From positions 62,001-126,000 of the forward strand of contig JAYJMM010000119.1 of assembly GCA_037349105.1 (NCBI GenBank): a stretch of 64,000 nucleotides of DNA, written 5' to 3'. Below the pieces are notes generated by a model. The model searched no databases. It saw only the letters and a list, made by a program, of their open reading frames with translations, and was not told the origin of the DNA. How positions within the stretch are numbered: the stretch's first letter is position 1; every line of letters begins with the position of its first letter. The DNA is from Limnomonas spitsbergensis (taxonomy: Eukaryota; Chlorophyta; Chlorophyceae; Chlamydomonadales). Positions 1 to 10,048 of this stretch are shown here, piece by piece. Position numbers and translations under genes: made by a program.

Positions 1-399
1 CTTGTGCGTGAGTTGCACCTTATCGCAAAGTCCATTCGGAATGCTACCGACCGACGCTTTGAGGTCGTCCATTTTGGCGGCAACTCTGTTGAACCACTCC
101 TTGTAGACCTCGACCGTGTGGAAGCAAATGACGTCATCACGCTAAAGGAATCCGTGTGTGGGGATTACGAGGAGCCTCTCAAGTCAGCAATGGGCCGAAT
201 TCTTGGCTACCCGTGTGACTCCAGCAACACGGGACCCACCGCCGTCATCAATTTCGGTGTGCGCATCAATGACATGCTCATCAACAGCCTCGCCGGCTTC
301 AGCATAAGCCGGTGCTGCGCTGAGTGCGAGTATGCCGTCTTGATGCGAGAGTGGCAGGCCCCTGCGTGCCGAGAGCTTGTTGGAACAATAGTGGAATGA
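1..399 (+). CDS. hypothetical protein, 5' end outside window
   Basis: The frame is open from the first base to a TGA at 397-399, giving at least 131 residues with mixed composition and no low-complexity stretches, as in a real protein. I recognise no family. Several cysteines cluster near the C-terminus (SRCCAECEYA). A GTG at position 4 is only the first permissive codon, and the frame continues upstream of the window, so this is probably a 3' fragment. It lies tail to tail with the minus-strand methyltransferase remnant and may belong to the same viral-like insertion, but nothing in it proves that. Confidence 0.35.
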   Translation, partial: LVRELHLIAKSIRNATDRRFEVVHFGGNSVEPLLVDLDRVEANDVITLKESVCGDYEEPLKSAMGRILGYPCDSSNTGPTAVINFGVRINDMLINSLAGFSISRCCAECEYAVLMREWQAPACRELVGTIVE

Positions 400-639
400 A
401 GGCCCCGGTGGAAGGAGCTACATCGTCGCCGGGTTCACATTACGAAGTGACTGAGAGAATATTGTCTTCTGTTGTGATGTTATTATGACGTATATATTAG
501 CTCGACGGCTTGGCTTGGTGAAGGTGAAATATCACATATTGGGTGCACGAAAAGTTTGTAAATGCAACAATGTATATATTGAAGCCCTTCAGGACCAACG
601 TCACGGGCGACAACAAGCCAAACCTCTCCCTCTTGAGGC

Positions 640-1839
640 GTCCTCCGGAATGTCTTCCCCCTTCTCAAGACATGGGTGCGGCTGAACATTGGCGCTTCCC
701 GTGACAGTTGTTTCCTCTATAAATTCCGGGCTGACAGCACACTGCTTTTCTTTGTGGGGCGTTTTTACCTCGTTTCTTACCTGCGTCGGAAGGTCATGAC
801 TTGTGCGGCTTGTCATCACCTGAGCCGCACCCGTCATCTTTGCACGTGGTGTGGCCCAATAATCCAGCATGTTTTTTGCTTTCAAAGGTGCTAGTTTATT
901 CTTGCCAAGATGATTTGTGGGTGCCTTATACATGGCTCCGTGGAGCGTGATAGGCAGTGGGGGGCGAAAATGTGAGGGAACTGGGGCGGGCATCTCAAAC
1001 ACCTTGCCATCCTTGACCATTCGGCAAGGCGGCCAAGCTCTGAAGTTCTTCGTGATTTTCTGACCCGTGACTTTTCCCTTGAGAAACATTTGCAGTAGCC
1101 AACATGTGGAAGAAGGCATGTCGTGCTGCATCTGGGACGACGGCATTTCCTAGCAGTGCAGCTCGCTTCCTCGCTCCTTGCAAATCCTTTTGTGTCGGTT
1201 GCTTCTTTGCTGTTCCGCCTGGGCAAACGGTGCGATGTTTTGGCTCCGTTGCCCATCGCTGGGCGAAGGGCTTGAACCCATCCGATGTGAATGGAGGTGG
1301 GGGAGGCAATTTGTCACGGTAACCGATGCAATACCAACGGCGCCTTAGCTGAGGCGCGCCAACTTCCCTGGCCTCGACCATACACCAAGTAAGACTGAAC
1401 CCCCGCTTTTTGTGAAGCTCTGCAACAAATCGGGGCATGCCATCATGAAGGAACTGAGGAACATTTTAAAAAATAGGTATTTGATTTGAAACTCATCCGT
1501 GAGTCTCAGAATCTCATCAAACAACCCACTCTCTACATTGTTATAACCTTCCCGTTTACCCACCAAGCTCCAGCCAATACATGGAAATCCAGCCATAATT
1601 GTATCTGGTTTCTCAAATTTCCCTTTTACATTGGCCCGCAGCCACGCCGCTGACAGCGTACGCACATCGCTGCTCATTGCTGCCCTGGGCAAGCGGTGGC
1701 TGTCCATGAGATCATTTATGACCGCCAGAGCTGAGGGTTCTATTTCGCTGTACGCAATTGGCTTGGCCAAGCCAGTCATGGCACATGTGAGCCCACCGAT
1801 GCCGCTGAAAAGGTCAAGAGAGTGCAGTGTTTTGCCCAT
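640..1839 (-). pseudogene. C5 cytosine-specific DNA methyltransferase, two frameshifts
   Basis: This encodes a DNA (cytosine-5) methyltransferase, which transfers methyl from SAM to C5 of cytosine. Motif I (DLFSGIGG) lies about 8 residues after the ATG at 1839. Motif IV with the catalytic Cys (GFPCIGWS) follows near 1590. Motif VIII (PQLRRRWYCIGYR) is near 1345 and motif X (LLGNAVVP) near 1150. A C-terminal segment (LDYWATPR, then RTSHDLPTQVRN) near 780-870 resembles the tail of C5 methyltransferases of large algal DNA viruses. The reading frame changes twice: near 1465, in the T/A run at the ENV motif, and near 1085, at a GGGAAAAG run. Each is a one-base event, so the enzyme is probably dead unless these are assembly errors. 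There are no introns, and the next ORF (nuclease) lies about 150 bp upstream on the same strand. Confidence 0.8.
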
Positions 1840-1988
1840 TTTTGACTCGGCTCATAATTGCTGGCCCAGGAAATGTTTTGGAAGGCAGGCCAAGCAGTGT
1901 GCAGCTAGTGGGCTAGCGTCAAACAACAATTTCCAGACTATTTCGTAAAAATAAATACAAAAAATTACAGTTGGTGGCATCATACAAA

Positions 1989-3275
1989 TTACGAGCGAGC
2001 TGGCTGCTCAAACCGGTTATTGAGGCTGAGGTTCTCCTGCGCCAAGGCGCTGCCTTTGACAAGCAAGTAGGGGTCCAAGGTGCACGCCCAGTTAGCAGGG
2101 TCCGTCACGGCTGGTGATGGCAGGGCCGGTGCCAGGTTTGCCACGAGTGTGGTAAATTCTGCCGGGCGCCGGTCAATAAGCGGTGAGTTGTGGTCGTAGA
2201 ATAAGTAGACAAGGGTCTTGTCTCCAAATGCCCACGTCCCGTACGGGGTGCGTAGGAAGCACACGATCCAATCTCGAGCGATCAGCCACCGAGCCTTCTT
2301 GTCAATGTTGGCCGTCTCTCCCTTTGTCGTTGTGTACCGCCCGCATGGGTTGATCCGGATGAAGAGCACCTTGTCACACCCCTAGCCCGTCGCAAAGTTC
2401 GTGTCGTTCTTTTTGCGCTCAGCATCAGGGGTGTACTGCCCTCCTCCCCCGTGGCTCATGTTGTCGATCTCCAGAATGGCCAAGGCTTTGCCCAGGGAAG
2501 ACGATGCCACCACCACGTAATCAGCATCGTTGTACTGCTCTTTTAGTCCCACGTCAATCAGCTTGACCTCGTCCCAGGGCACGACTTCCTTGACGGGTGC
2601 CAAGCCTTTTTGCAGGAATAATGAATTACCTTGTCTATCCGTTTCATTCTCTATAACCAACCCCCGGCAGTTGGAATGAGACTTTTTCCCGCACCAGCAA
2701 GACGTTGCATCCGATGTGCTTACGGTCATCCTACACTGGCACCAATCGCATGTGAGACGGTTCCCAGCTCCTCCACTTGTTAATAATGTCAACTTTAGTG
2801 CTCCATTCTTCGTGCACCCGTTGCACTGCACCAACTTCTTCAGCCCCGAGTTGGCCTTCACCCGGCCGCCCGGGACCGTGAAGAGGTCCCCGAGGTCCAA
2901 CTTGTCTGGGCCCGTCAATGCCTTCATCACGCTGCTCATGGGCATGTCGTAGGATACCACTTTCTGGCATGCTGAGCACAATGGGTCCGATGAGCTGGCC
3001 GTTCCATGCCGAAGTGGGGCGGGGTTAGATGGACCGGGCCCATCACCTGGCGCCGTGTCGACACCAGCCGCCATCTTCAGCCTCCTCACTTCCTCAGCTA
3101 GCTGTGCGTGCTGCCGCTGGTAGTCTTGCATGCGTGTCATGGTGACGTCCCATGCCCGGAATCGGCCATGCAGAGAAGCTAAGTCGCTACGCAGCTCGGT
3201 GCACTCGGTCTCAAGCTTTGCCATCCGCTCTTCATCCACACCTGTCAGCTCCGGGCGCTCCACGCGTGCACCCAT
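1989..3275 (-). pseudogene. coiled-coil/zinc-ribbon protein with giant-virus-like nuclease domain, in-frame TAG
   Basis: Starting at ATG 3275, residues about 15-75 are a charged, Leu-rich likely coiled coil. CxxC pairs follow (CSACQKV, CNGCTK, CDWCQC, CWCGKK), suggesting zinc binding. The C-terminus carries a PD-(D/E)XK-like pattern: a hydrophobic strand ending ILEIDNMSH, a Y..D.ER segment, then VLFIRINPCG. In large DNA viruses and their hosts this order (acidic residue plus His, then FIR.NP) marks a small nuclease-like domain; that assignment is from family memory. A TAG at 2379-2381 splits the frame between the ER segment and the FIRINP strand. The same frame then stays open to 1989. Without readthrough the domain is broken. 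Confidence 0.55.
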
Positions 3276-3287
3276 CGTTCTCGGTGG

Positions 3288-3725
3288 TTATTGGCTGCGG
3301 CGCTTGGAAGATGGTGGCAGCAGATCAATAGGGGCACGAGGGCCCCCCTCCTCCCGGGGCTGTGTGCCGCTCCCGCTGCCCAGGTAGGCGGACTGCTGGA
3401 AATCAGCCTCACACACCACCGGTCGACACCTGTAAGCCCAATCCATGTGGCGCCGTGCGGAAGAGCGGATTTCGCCCTCGAACGTCAAGGCTTGCATGCA
3501 CAACGTCAAGCCTGGTATCTCGTCAAATAGTCCGGAGTCATGGTAGACCCGGAGCTTGACGGTGGCATCTCCAACCACATCCGCTCCCACATGAAGCACC
3601 TTGCGTGGGCACAAAGCCAACGACTCTTGAGTGCGCCAGCATAGCCATATAGAGTCATTTTCATCAACTAAAGGTGTCATTTCTTGCTTTCCATTGTGCT
3701 GGGTCAGAGTCCCAATTTTTAGCAA
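3288..3725 (-). CDS. hypothetical protein of the viral-like cluster
   Basis: This 145-codon minus-strand ORF ends in a basic tail (SSKRRSQ) with TAA at 3288-3290, 12 bp before the ATG of the nuclease ORF in the same frame. No family is recognised. The middle (VGADVVGDATVKLRVYHDSG) reads like a beta-rich globular segment. The frame is also open upstream to a TAA at 3735-3737, so the true start is unclear. Short spacing, same strand and no introns fit viral gene packing, but a single gene broken by stops is equally possible. Confidence 0.35.
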   Translation of the reverse strand: MLKIGTLTQHNGKQEMTPLVDENDSIWLCWRTQESLALCPRKVLHVGADVVGDATVKLRVYHDSGLFDEIPGLTLCMQALTFEGEIRSSARRHMDWAYRCRPVVCEADFQQSAYLGSGSGTQPREEGGPRAPIDLLPPSSKRRSQ

Positions 3726-3737
3726 AACCCTTGATCT

Positions 3738-3926
3738 TTAGCCAACAATAAAAGGTAAAGTGGTTGCACCCTTTTGCAAGAGCTCATCCTCTACAAAGTG
3801 TAGCATCTCGTGGAGACCTTCGCGATGGCCTTCTGGCTTGTTTCCCTTGAGGTCATGGTACCTAGAGGTGATGAAGGGGCACCCGGGTTGCTTTACACAA
3901 GCCAGAGATGCGTGATGGTCCTTCAA
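3738..3926 (-). CDS. small hypothetical protein, possible zinc-binding fragment
   Basis: A 62-residue ORF with a His/Cys-rich start (HHASLACVKQPGCPF) followed by a charged helix-like stretch (HEMLHFVEDELLQ). It is in the same frame as the next three minus-strand ORFs and 12 bp away from the next. The spacing of Cys and His hints at a degenerate zinc finger, but no family is assigned. It could be an N-terminal part of the neighbouring ORF, separated by a TAA. Confidence 0.25.
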   Translation of the reverse strand: MKDHHASLACVKQPGCPFITSRYHDLKGNKPEGHREGLHEMLHFVEDELLQKGATTLPFIVG

Positions 3927-4800
3927 TGCCCAGGTGCAGTATCGCCCTCTTTAGGGGTTAGGTGAGACAGGCAGTACAACGCAGGCAAACTGAGAGGCCT
4001 AGGGGTGGGCTGTAGGTGGGCAAGGCCCTCATCAGCCGGTTTGGACTTGGGCATGAAAAGGGGATGCTGGCCCGTTAGAATACTTTCCTAGGATACTTTT
4101 TTGCACACCACCAATCCAAAAGGACGCAGGCCGATGCTGGTAACCACTTAGAGGGGTCCGACGGTAGTAGGGGGGAAGTCGTTTTCGCTGTGTCCCTAGG
4201 CTACTTTCGGCGTGCTGTCGCTTTCGACAACAGGAATCGACAGGCTGTCGCTTTCGACAGTAGGAGGCGATCGGCTGTCGATTTTGTGATAAAACGAACA
4301 GCGAACAGTGTGGAGCTCGCTGTCGCTGTACAGCATTCTCAACAGCCGTTTCTTGTAGCTGAACATAGGCGATCCCCACTTTTCCTCGGCATAGGTGTTC
4401 CTCGGAATCCGTCGTATCTTTTTCTCATACAGGCGATTGCATTACCCGCAGTTCAGGTTGGACGATTTTTACTACCGTAGTAGATTCGACCGAGACGGAA
4501 ATCGCAACACCCCAATTGGTGAACCAGCCCTCGCTTATCGTGTCACGAACTGGACGGCAGAAGGAATAAGAGGAACGCATCATCTACAGCGCACAAATGG
4601 ATTTAAAAACCAGGTAACAATAATGCCTTCAACTCCAGCGTAGCATGGCATGTGAATACTACCATCCCATCCCATACTGGTTCAGAGATTGCACGCATGG
4701 GAGTGCGGATGAATACCCTATGCTCATCACTACAATCAACTGCCATCCAAAAATCCATGTTCCCTGTCAGTTACGAACTAAGTAGTCAACATCGAGTATC
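3927..4800. other. gene-poor stretch with short inverted repeats
   Basis: I find no convincing gene. Around 4212-4275 the word TGTCGCTTTCGACA occurs twice and a degenerate third copy follows. Each copy is a perfect 5-bp inverted repeat with a CTTT loop. The rest is mixed-composition DNA with only short, unconvincing ORFs. Confidence 0.5.
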
Positions 4801-5320
4801 GATCTTCCAAGCTCTGTCCAAGCTCTGACCAAGCTCTGTCCAAGCTCCTGTCCTTGCTCCTGTCCATGTTCATATCCCCTGTCCATGCTCATGTCACTGC
4901 TCCTGCCCCTGCTCATATCCCCTGTCCCTGCTCCTGTCCCTTGTCCCTGCTCATGTTTCTGCTCTTGTCCTATGTCACTGCTCCTGTTCCTGCTCCTGTC
5001 CCATGCCCATGTCCCATGTCCCTGCTCCTGCCCCCTGTCCCTTCTACCCTACTGCCTTTCTACCCTCCTTCCCTTGTACCCTCCTGCCTTTATACCCTCA
5101 TGCTGTTTTACCCTCATGCCTTTCTGCCCTCCTACCCTCCTGCCCCTCTACCCTCCTGCCCCTCTACCCTCCTACCCCTCTTCCTCTCCTGCCCTTCTAC
5201 CCTCCTTCCCTCCTACCCTCATGCCTTTCTACCCTTCCTGCCCCCCTACCCTTCTGCCCTCCTACTCTCCTGCCCTTCTACCCTCCTGCTCTCCCACCTG
5301 CATGCACATTCATATTGTCA
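4801..5320 (+). repeat. pyrimidine-rich CTGCTCCTGTCC / CTACCCTCCTGCC tandem repeats
   Basis: About 500 bp of almost pure pyrimidine (T/C) on the plus strand. The first half is built of 12-18-bp CTGCTCATGTCCCTG-like units, the second half of 15-bp CTACCCTCCTGCCCT-like units. Three overlapping long ORFs here arise only because the repeats lack stops. It lies directly before a putative 3' splice site at 5325, so it may be an intron of the oxygenase gene downstream, with the tract acting as an over-long polypyrimidine tract. Confidence 0.75.
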
Positions 5321-5325
5321 TGCAG

Positions 5326-6663
5326 GTCCCATGTGAGCGGCCTGTATTAGAACCGGAAAATGGAACAAATGCACCCAGCACAACCGACTCAATCATACAA
5401 GCAAAGATCCACACGGTACGTTAGTATCTTGTACATATCAAGACTTGTTTTAATAATCCGTGTCCTTTAAGCATATTATGCTTGCATGCTGGGCATTTGG
5501 ATGAAATGTGTGCCTTACATTCTAAATGCAGGAGTTTGTCGAATCTGTACAAGGCAGCGTGTCATCCAGTGTGCTTGGTCTGTATGAGTCTTTCTTGCAG
5601 CTCGGATACTGCGTGCAAACTTCAGATGAAAAGACATTGGACATGTTGCATCAATACGGAGGACCAAAACACATATCAAGCTTGGTTGATCCCAAAGATC
5701 TTGAGGCAATCTTTCAAGACTTCAAGATGCTAAAGAATGGGGATCTTAAGACTGAAACATTCCAAGGCCAACGAAGCATGCTGCCACTGACCACCAAGGG
5801 ACACATCCAGATGTCTTCAAAGGCTGATGTGGAAGAGCTGCAAAACGTGAGATGCTGTCACAGTGATTTATGTAGGGTATGTATGATATACTCAAGGGAT
5901 ATGGTCACTGAATGTAAGGTGGCAGGGGGGCTACTGGTGCCGGAAGGCAGTAGAGGCAGGCAAGGAGCAATATATGAAGCACGATGCAAGGAGTTGGGGA
6001 CTTAAGTGAAAAATGGGGCATTAACTTGAGCTTTAACTTTCCTCATATCTTAAATCTGCGCAGATTGGTCTCAAGATCAGGGCAGAGGGACTGCGACGCC
6101 TCAAAGAGCTAGTTTGGCCACTGGATTTCAATGGATTGACTGGGAGATCCGACCACGATGCTTTGCTCATGGATATTGTGCAGAAGGGACGACTGGGACA
6201 ACCTCAAGCTGCACATGTGGACTTCCCGGCTAGCTCTGGAGAAGAGCTGTTGCGAGTTGCTATTCTGGCTTTAGAGGAGTTTTCTCTGTATGTCTACCCA
6301 AGCAGCCACACCTTTATGCGGAGAATGATGAAGGCTCATGGGCTCAACTTTCTACTGGACAGTACAACTGAGAAGGATGAGGCCATTACCCAAGAAATGC
6401 AGCAGCAAAATCCGGTGCGCCTTCTTGTTCAGCCAGGGGAGCTCATCCTCTTTGATGGCTACCTCGTACATGCGGGCACGGAAGGCGAAAATGGCAAAAG
6501 CAGACTCAGATTGCACTTCTACCTTCAAGCTGTCAAGAACAAAGTGTATGTTAAGGATACCAAGGGACACACATTGACCTTCCCGATACAACGAATCCAC
6601 GGTGACATTGAGAGCAGGCGGTTTGCGGCCAAGTATGCACAAGTATGGGTCGGACCCCACTGA
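5326..6663 (+). CDS. Fe(II)/2-oxoglutarate-dependent oxygenase-like protein, 5' end unresolved
   Basis: Three exons join in phase 0: 5326-5415 (tentative), 5532-5846 and 6064-6663, with GT-AG introns 5416-5531 and 5847-6063; the stop is TGA. The last exon shows an oxygenase-type metal site. It has HVD (in QAAHVDFPA) as the HxD pair and a distal His in GELILFDGYLVHAGTEG. An Arg follows in SRLRLHFYL, where 2-oxoglutarate binders place the cosubstrate ligand. The order H.D ... H ... R and the double-stranded beta-helix-like spacing fit the superfamily. The substrate is unknown and the sequence is not a standard prolyl hydroxylase. The N-terminal exons are helical and unassigned. The first exon must lie upstream of the pyrimidine repeat or be missing. 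Confidence 0.65.
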
Positions 6664-7799
6664 TTTTATAAACAGCTACTGGGCAGAACAGAGGTTATGT
6701 GGTGGAAATTATAAAATTGCGCACATGTGAAGGACCCGATGCATGTTTGCTACCAATGATCAGCATTAAGGAGCATGCCAAAGAGCGTGGTTTGGTAGGC
6801 CCAAATAGGGGTCCACTAATGTCCAATAGTTGCTCCGGGGCAGGCATGAGTGTGAGGCCCTAACTTCCGTACACAATGTGGTTGTTAATAATTTGACTCA
6901 CAAGGAACTGGGGAATCACCACACTTCCTTTTTATTCGTGGTGGATTTTTGTTAGTGGTCTTCTTTATCTTCCTCTATGCCTTTCCTTTTCACCCAAACA
7001 GCTGGGCGCTCTCACAACTGATCCCAGAGTCGTAGTGTCATTGAAATGTGGGGAGCGGGAATGGGCATGCCACCCATACAGTGTTATTGTTTTGTGTTGA
7101 ACACATGAATATAAAACAGCTATGCGTAGATCACAGCCATTGCCCCACATATTTCCCTGCATATTCCAACATTTAATAAAGGTAGTTATGTATGGCCACT
7201 TCTCATCTCGGCCCATCAGCATAACATCATTGCATTTAATGCCATGGCTACACGCACCTCATGTGCCTTGTTTTGACCATGCTTCGATTGAACTGTGTAT
7301 GTTTTGAAGGCAATCGTCTTATTCTGGCGCATACATAATGTATGGTAAACTGCAATTATGCGTAATTACAAGAATTACAGACAAAGAGGAAAGGCCTCTC
7401 CCATCCCAGTCCACAGTGAACTTGCGATCCTTTATTTCCTCTACTGCCTTCCTAGCTGACTTCATGATTGCCGAAGTGGCTGAGCTGTATTTTAGCATAA
7501 CCTAGGTGTTATGTCATTAACTTTGAGTGGCCGTTCGTAGGTGCACATGATAAAACATTGAGAATGGTAGCGGACACAGGCAGCGTATATCTCTATATTA
7601 CATCATGCGGCGGATATACTAGTAACACTAGAAAAATAATATGCAAGAAATTCATTCAAGTAAGACATATTATAAAGATTTGGTTCCACATCTTTTCACA
7701 CACGCTTACATTCAATTCATGTCTTTCTTTATCATGCTATTAGCTCACACCATGTTCAAAACCCAAGCAGGCGTCTTACGTGATCACGAGGCCCTTCAA
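6664..7799. other. intergenic DNA with dispersed-repeat fragments
   Basis: I see no convincing gene. Positions 6976-7008 (pyrimidine tract followed by CAGCTGGGCGC) match the edge of a repeat family seen again near 52330-52360. Positions about 7430-7520 match 11925-12030 (CCTTCCTAGCTGACTT, then CCGAAGTGGC and a shared downstream block), so two copies of another dispersed element are present. Confidence 0.45.
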
Positions 7800-9402
7800 A
7801 CGTTTCTGGTAGATTGCTTCAAGGCCTTATTGAATGGCCGCCGCCAACGCTCACTTTCACCGACATCCACCCAATTGTATGTTACTTTAATGCAAACTGG
7901 TGGACAAATGTTGCACGACTGGGTGTTTACAATATTTCTGGGTTCTGCCTCAAGCACCACGAAGTTAGTGAAATCCTCTTTCGAATATCCTTACCTTCTC
8001 GGTCTCACATCTGGTTTCCTTGATAGTGCTGTCTCTTATAAGCTCTTGGGGCCTTCTTGATGCTCCTTTTCTTTTGTCGGAGGATGGATATGCATTACAA
8101 CAACGAATCGATATCACGGTGCGGGCCAACAAAATACATGTTTTGGATTATCTGGATGCAGCTTCTGTGTGACTACGCTACAACAATTTCGGCAAGCGGC
8201 AGAAGAACGTCCCCTAGCCTCTACTTTATATGCATACACACTTGTTCCTTTGGTGCAAGGCGCTCCCCACTTCCCTGTATTTGCCTTCGCTCATGACAAT
8301 TCTAATAAGACATTTAGCACTCAACTAGCTTGGCGGATTTGGCAGTTCATTTGGCAGGTGAGAAGGACATCCCTACATTTATTCCCTACATTTATAGGCC
8401 ACCCTTCCTCAAGCACATGCGTGCTGCCCACACATGACTCACCTTCACGTACATTGCTTATTTCATTGCTTATTTCACACGCGCAGGAGGCTGCGAAGAG
8501 GAAACTGAAGCTTATTGGCCATACCCACGACGGCGACCGCCGGTTGGTACGGTTGGTTAACATTGGGTATCAGCTTTGCAAGTATCCCCTGCTCCCCCCC
8601 CTCCGGCTCCGGCTCCGACTCCGGTTTTGAATGATATAGCCATAGATCACGACCTATTGACCCTACGCATTTTTGTGCAAACCAACATGGACGGCTCTCG
8701 AATGCATGTTATGGACATTATTGATTGGCTGCATACCGGATGGCGTCTAAGAAATCAGTTTTTGCAGCATGTGCGGCGGCTTGACATAGGCGGCCTATTT
8801 GTATCATCTTCGTTCATCATGCAGAACATGGACGCACTTTGTCTCTCTCTTGCTGACATGGACGCATCTGACAAGCAATCCATGCAAGGTATGCTTAAGC
8901 TTTTTGATTTCAAGCGGATGTCAGACGGTTCTGTGCAGGAGACGTCTTTAATTCGTGATGCTTTGCGGTCCTCGGGTCCTCTCCACCAGAAAACTATGGC
9001 ACGTTCCTATTTATTGAATTTGCGCACAGACATCTCTTTATGTTTTTAATTAAAGATCGCCAACCCTTGGATATTGTGGAGGATGCCGCCTTCTGCATTA
9101 TGTTCAAAGGATTTTGGAAACGGGACATAGATATGCGAGATCGAGAATTCCGGGGAAATGTTGGGCCACGGACTGCCCGAAACGACTCCAACTGTTTAAC
9201 GTCACAGACTTGCCACGACGTTGTGTTCACATGCACCATGATTATTTTGACTATCAAACTATTTAGGCAGCATTTTACGACGGTGAAGGTCGACTTTTCT
9301 AGACTGTCCAACCGGTTTTCAGAGTATTTGTTTCAGACGTTGAGGAGCGCTACAAAGACGAGCAATAAAGTTAATGCAACGCAATACTGCGACATTGCAT
9401 GA
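7800..9402 (+). pseudogene. decayed transposase-like gene, several frames
   Basis: Protein-like segments in different plus frames follow one another: about 7814-8023 (TFTDIHPIVCYFNANWWTN), 8169-8355 (FAFAHDNSNKTFSTQLAW), 8485-8630, 8576-9049 (helical, LIRDALRSS near the end) and 9040-9402. The last has a run reading LTSQTCHDVVFTCTMIIL followed about 25 residues later by SRLSNRFSEYLFQTLR. That pattern (T..t..d...S, then RL.SR..EYLFQ.LR) recalls the C-terminal part of THAP/P-element-type transposases and related proteins. One splice-like junction near 8357 (CAG/GTGAGA) is visible, but at least two frame changes are not at splice sites. The family call is an inference. Confidence 0.35.
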
Positions 9403-9470
9403 AAGGTTGTTCATCATCCCTTTTTCAAGCTGCTTCAGCTGCCAGCTCGACTAACACCTCTGGGAAGGAG

Positions 9471-10048
9471 TTTCACGACGTATGACTGCACTGTGCGTAT
9501 GACCGCGCCAACTGCTTTTTCGGTTTGAAAGTTATGTGTGAACATGAACAAGTGTGTTTGCCGTCTTAGAGGATCCCGAACTTGGTTCTTTACTTTTTCT
9601 TTCTTACTGCGATTTCACGGCCTTCAATAGACTCTTAACGTTTCCAGCTATTGCTCTTGAATATCACTTCTGCAAGTTGATCGTCATCAAGTCTTACTAA
9701 GGGGAAACTGGCAGAGCATCTAGGCCAACAGCGACCCTATAAGCATCAACAAGTCTCCTAATACGAAGTTGGCAGAGCATCTAGGCCAACAGTCGACTAT
9801 CAGCAGCAATTAGAGTTATTCTTGCCTCTTAACAAGGCATATCTCCAGCCCTACAGCTGGATATTACCACCACCCAACCATCACATCTCCACTACAAAGC
9901 CTTTCTTGTGGCTCCAAGTCGACCATCTGATTTATCAGAGATATCTTCAGTCATCAGAAGTCGCCAAGCAAGCGACTCTTCACATTAGATCAACGGCCAC
10001 ATTCGCCCAAGATCGTCCCAGGAAGTCTAGAAGTACCGCAGGAGTCAA
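9471..10048 (+). mobile_element. partial direct copy of the adjacent inverted-repeat element
   Basis: This segment is repeated at about +578 bp (10049-10631) with high identity. Shared landmarks are TCACGACG, CAACTGCTTTTTCGGTT, GTGTGTTTGCCGTCTTA and GGCAGAGCATCTAGGCCAACAG (the last present twice within each copy). It ends at GCAGGAG, where the downstream copy begins, and lacks the right-hand inverted terminus. It looks like a truncated or nested insertion of the same element. Confidence 0.75.

Noticed and set aside
1104..1322. Plus-strand ORF opposite the methyltransferase
   Set aside because: Shadow of the minus-strand coding region that carries motifs VIII and X.
4885..5424. Long plus-strand ORFs of Pro/Ser/Leu/Cys composition
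   Set aside because: They arise from stop-free pyrimidine repeats in three overlapping frames; no domain-like sequence except the 3' exon from 5326.
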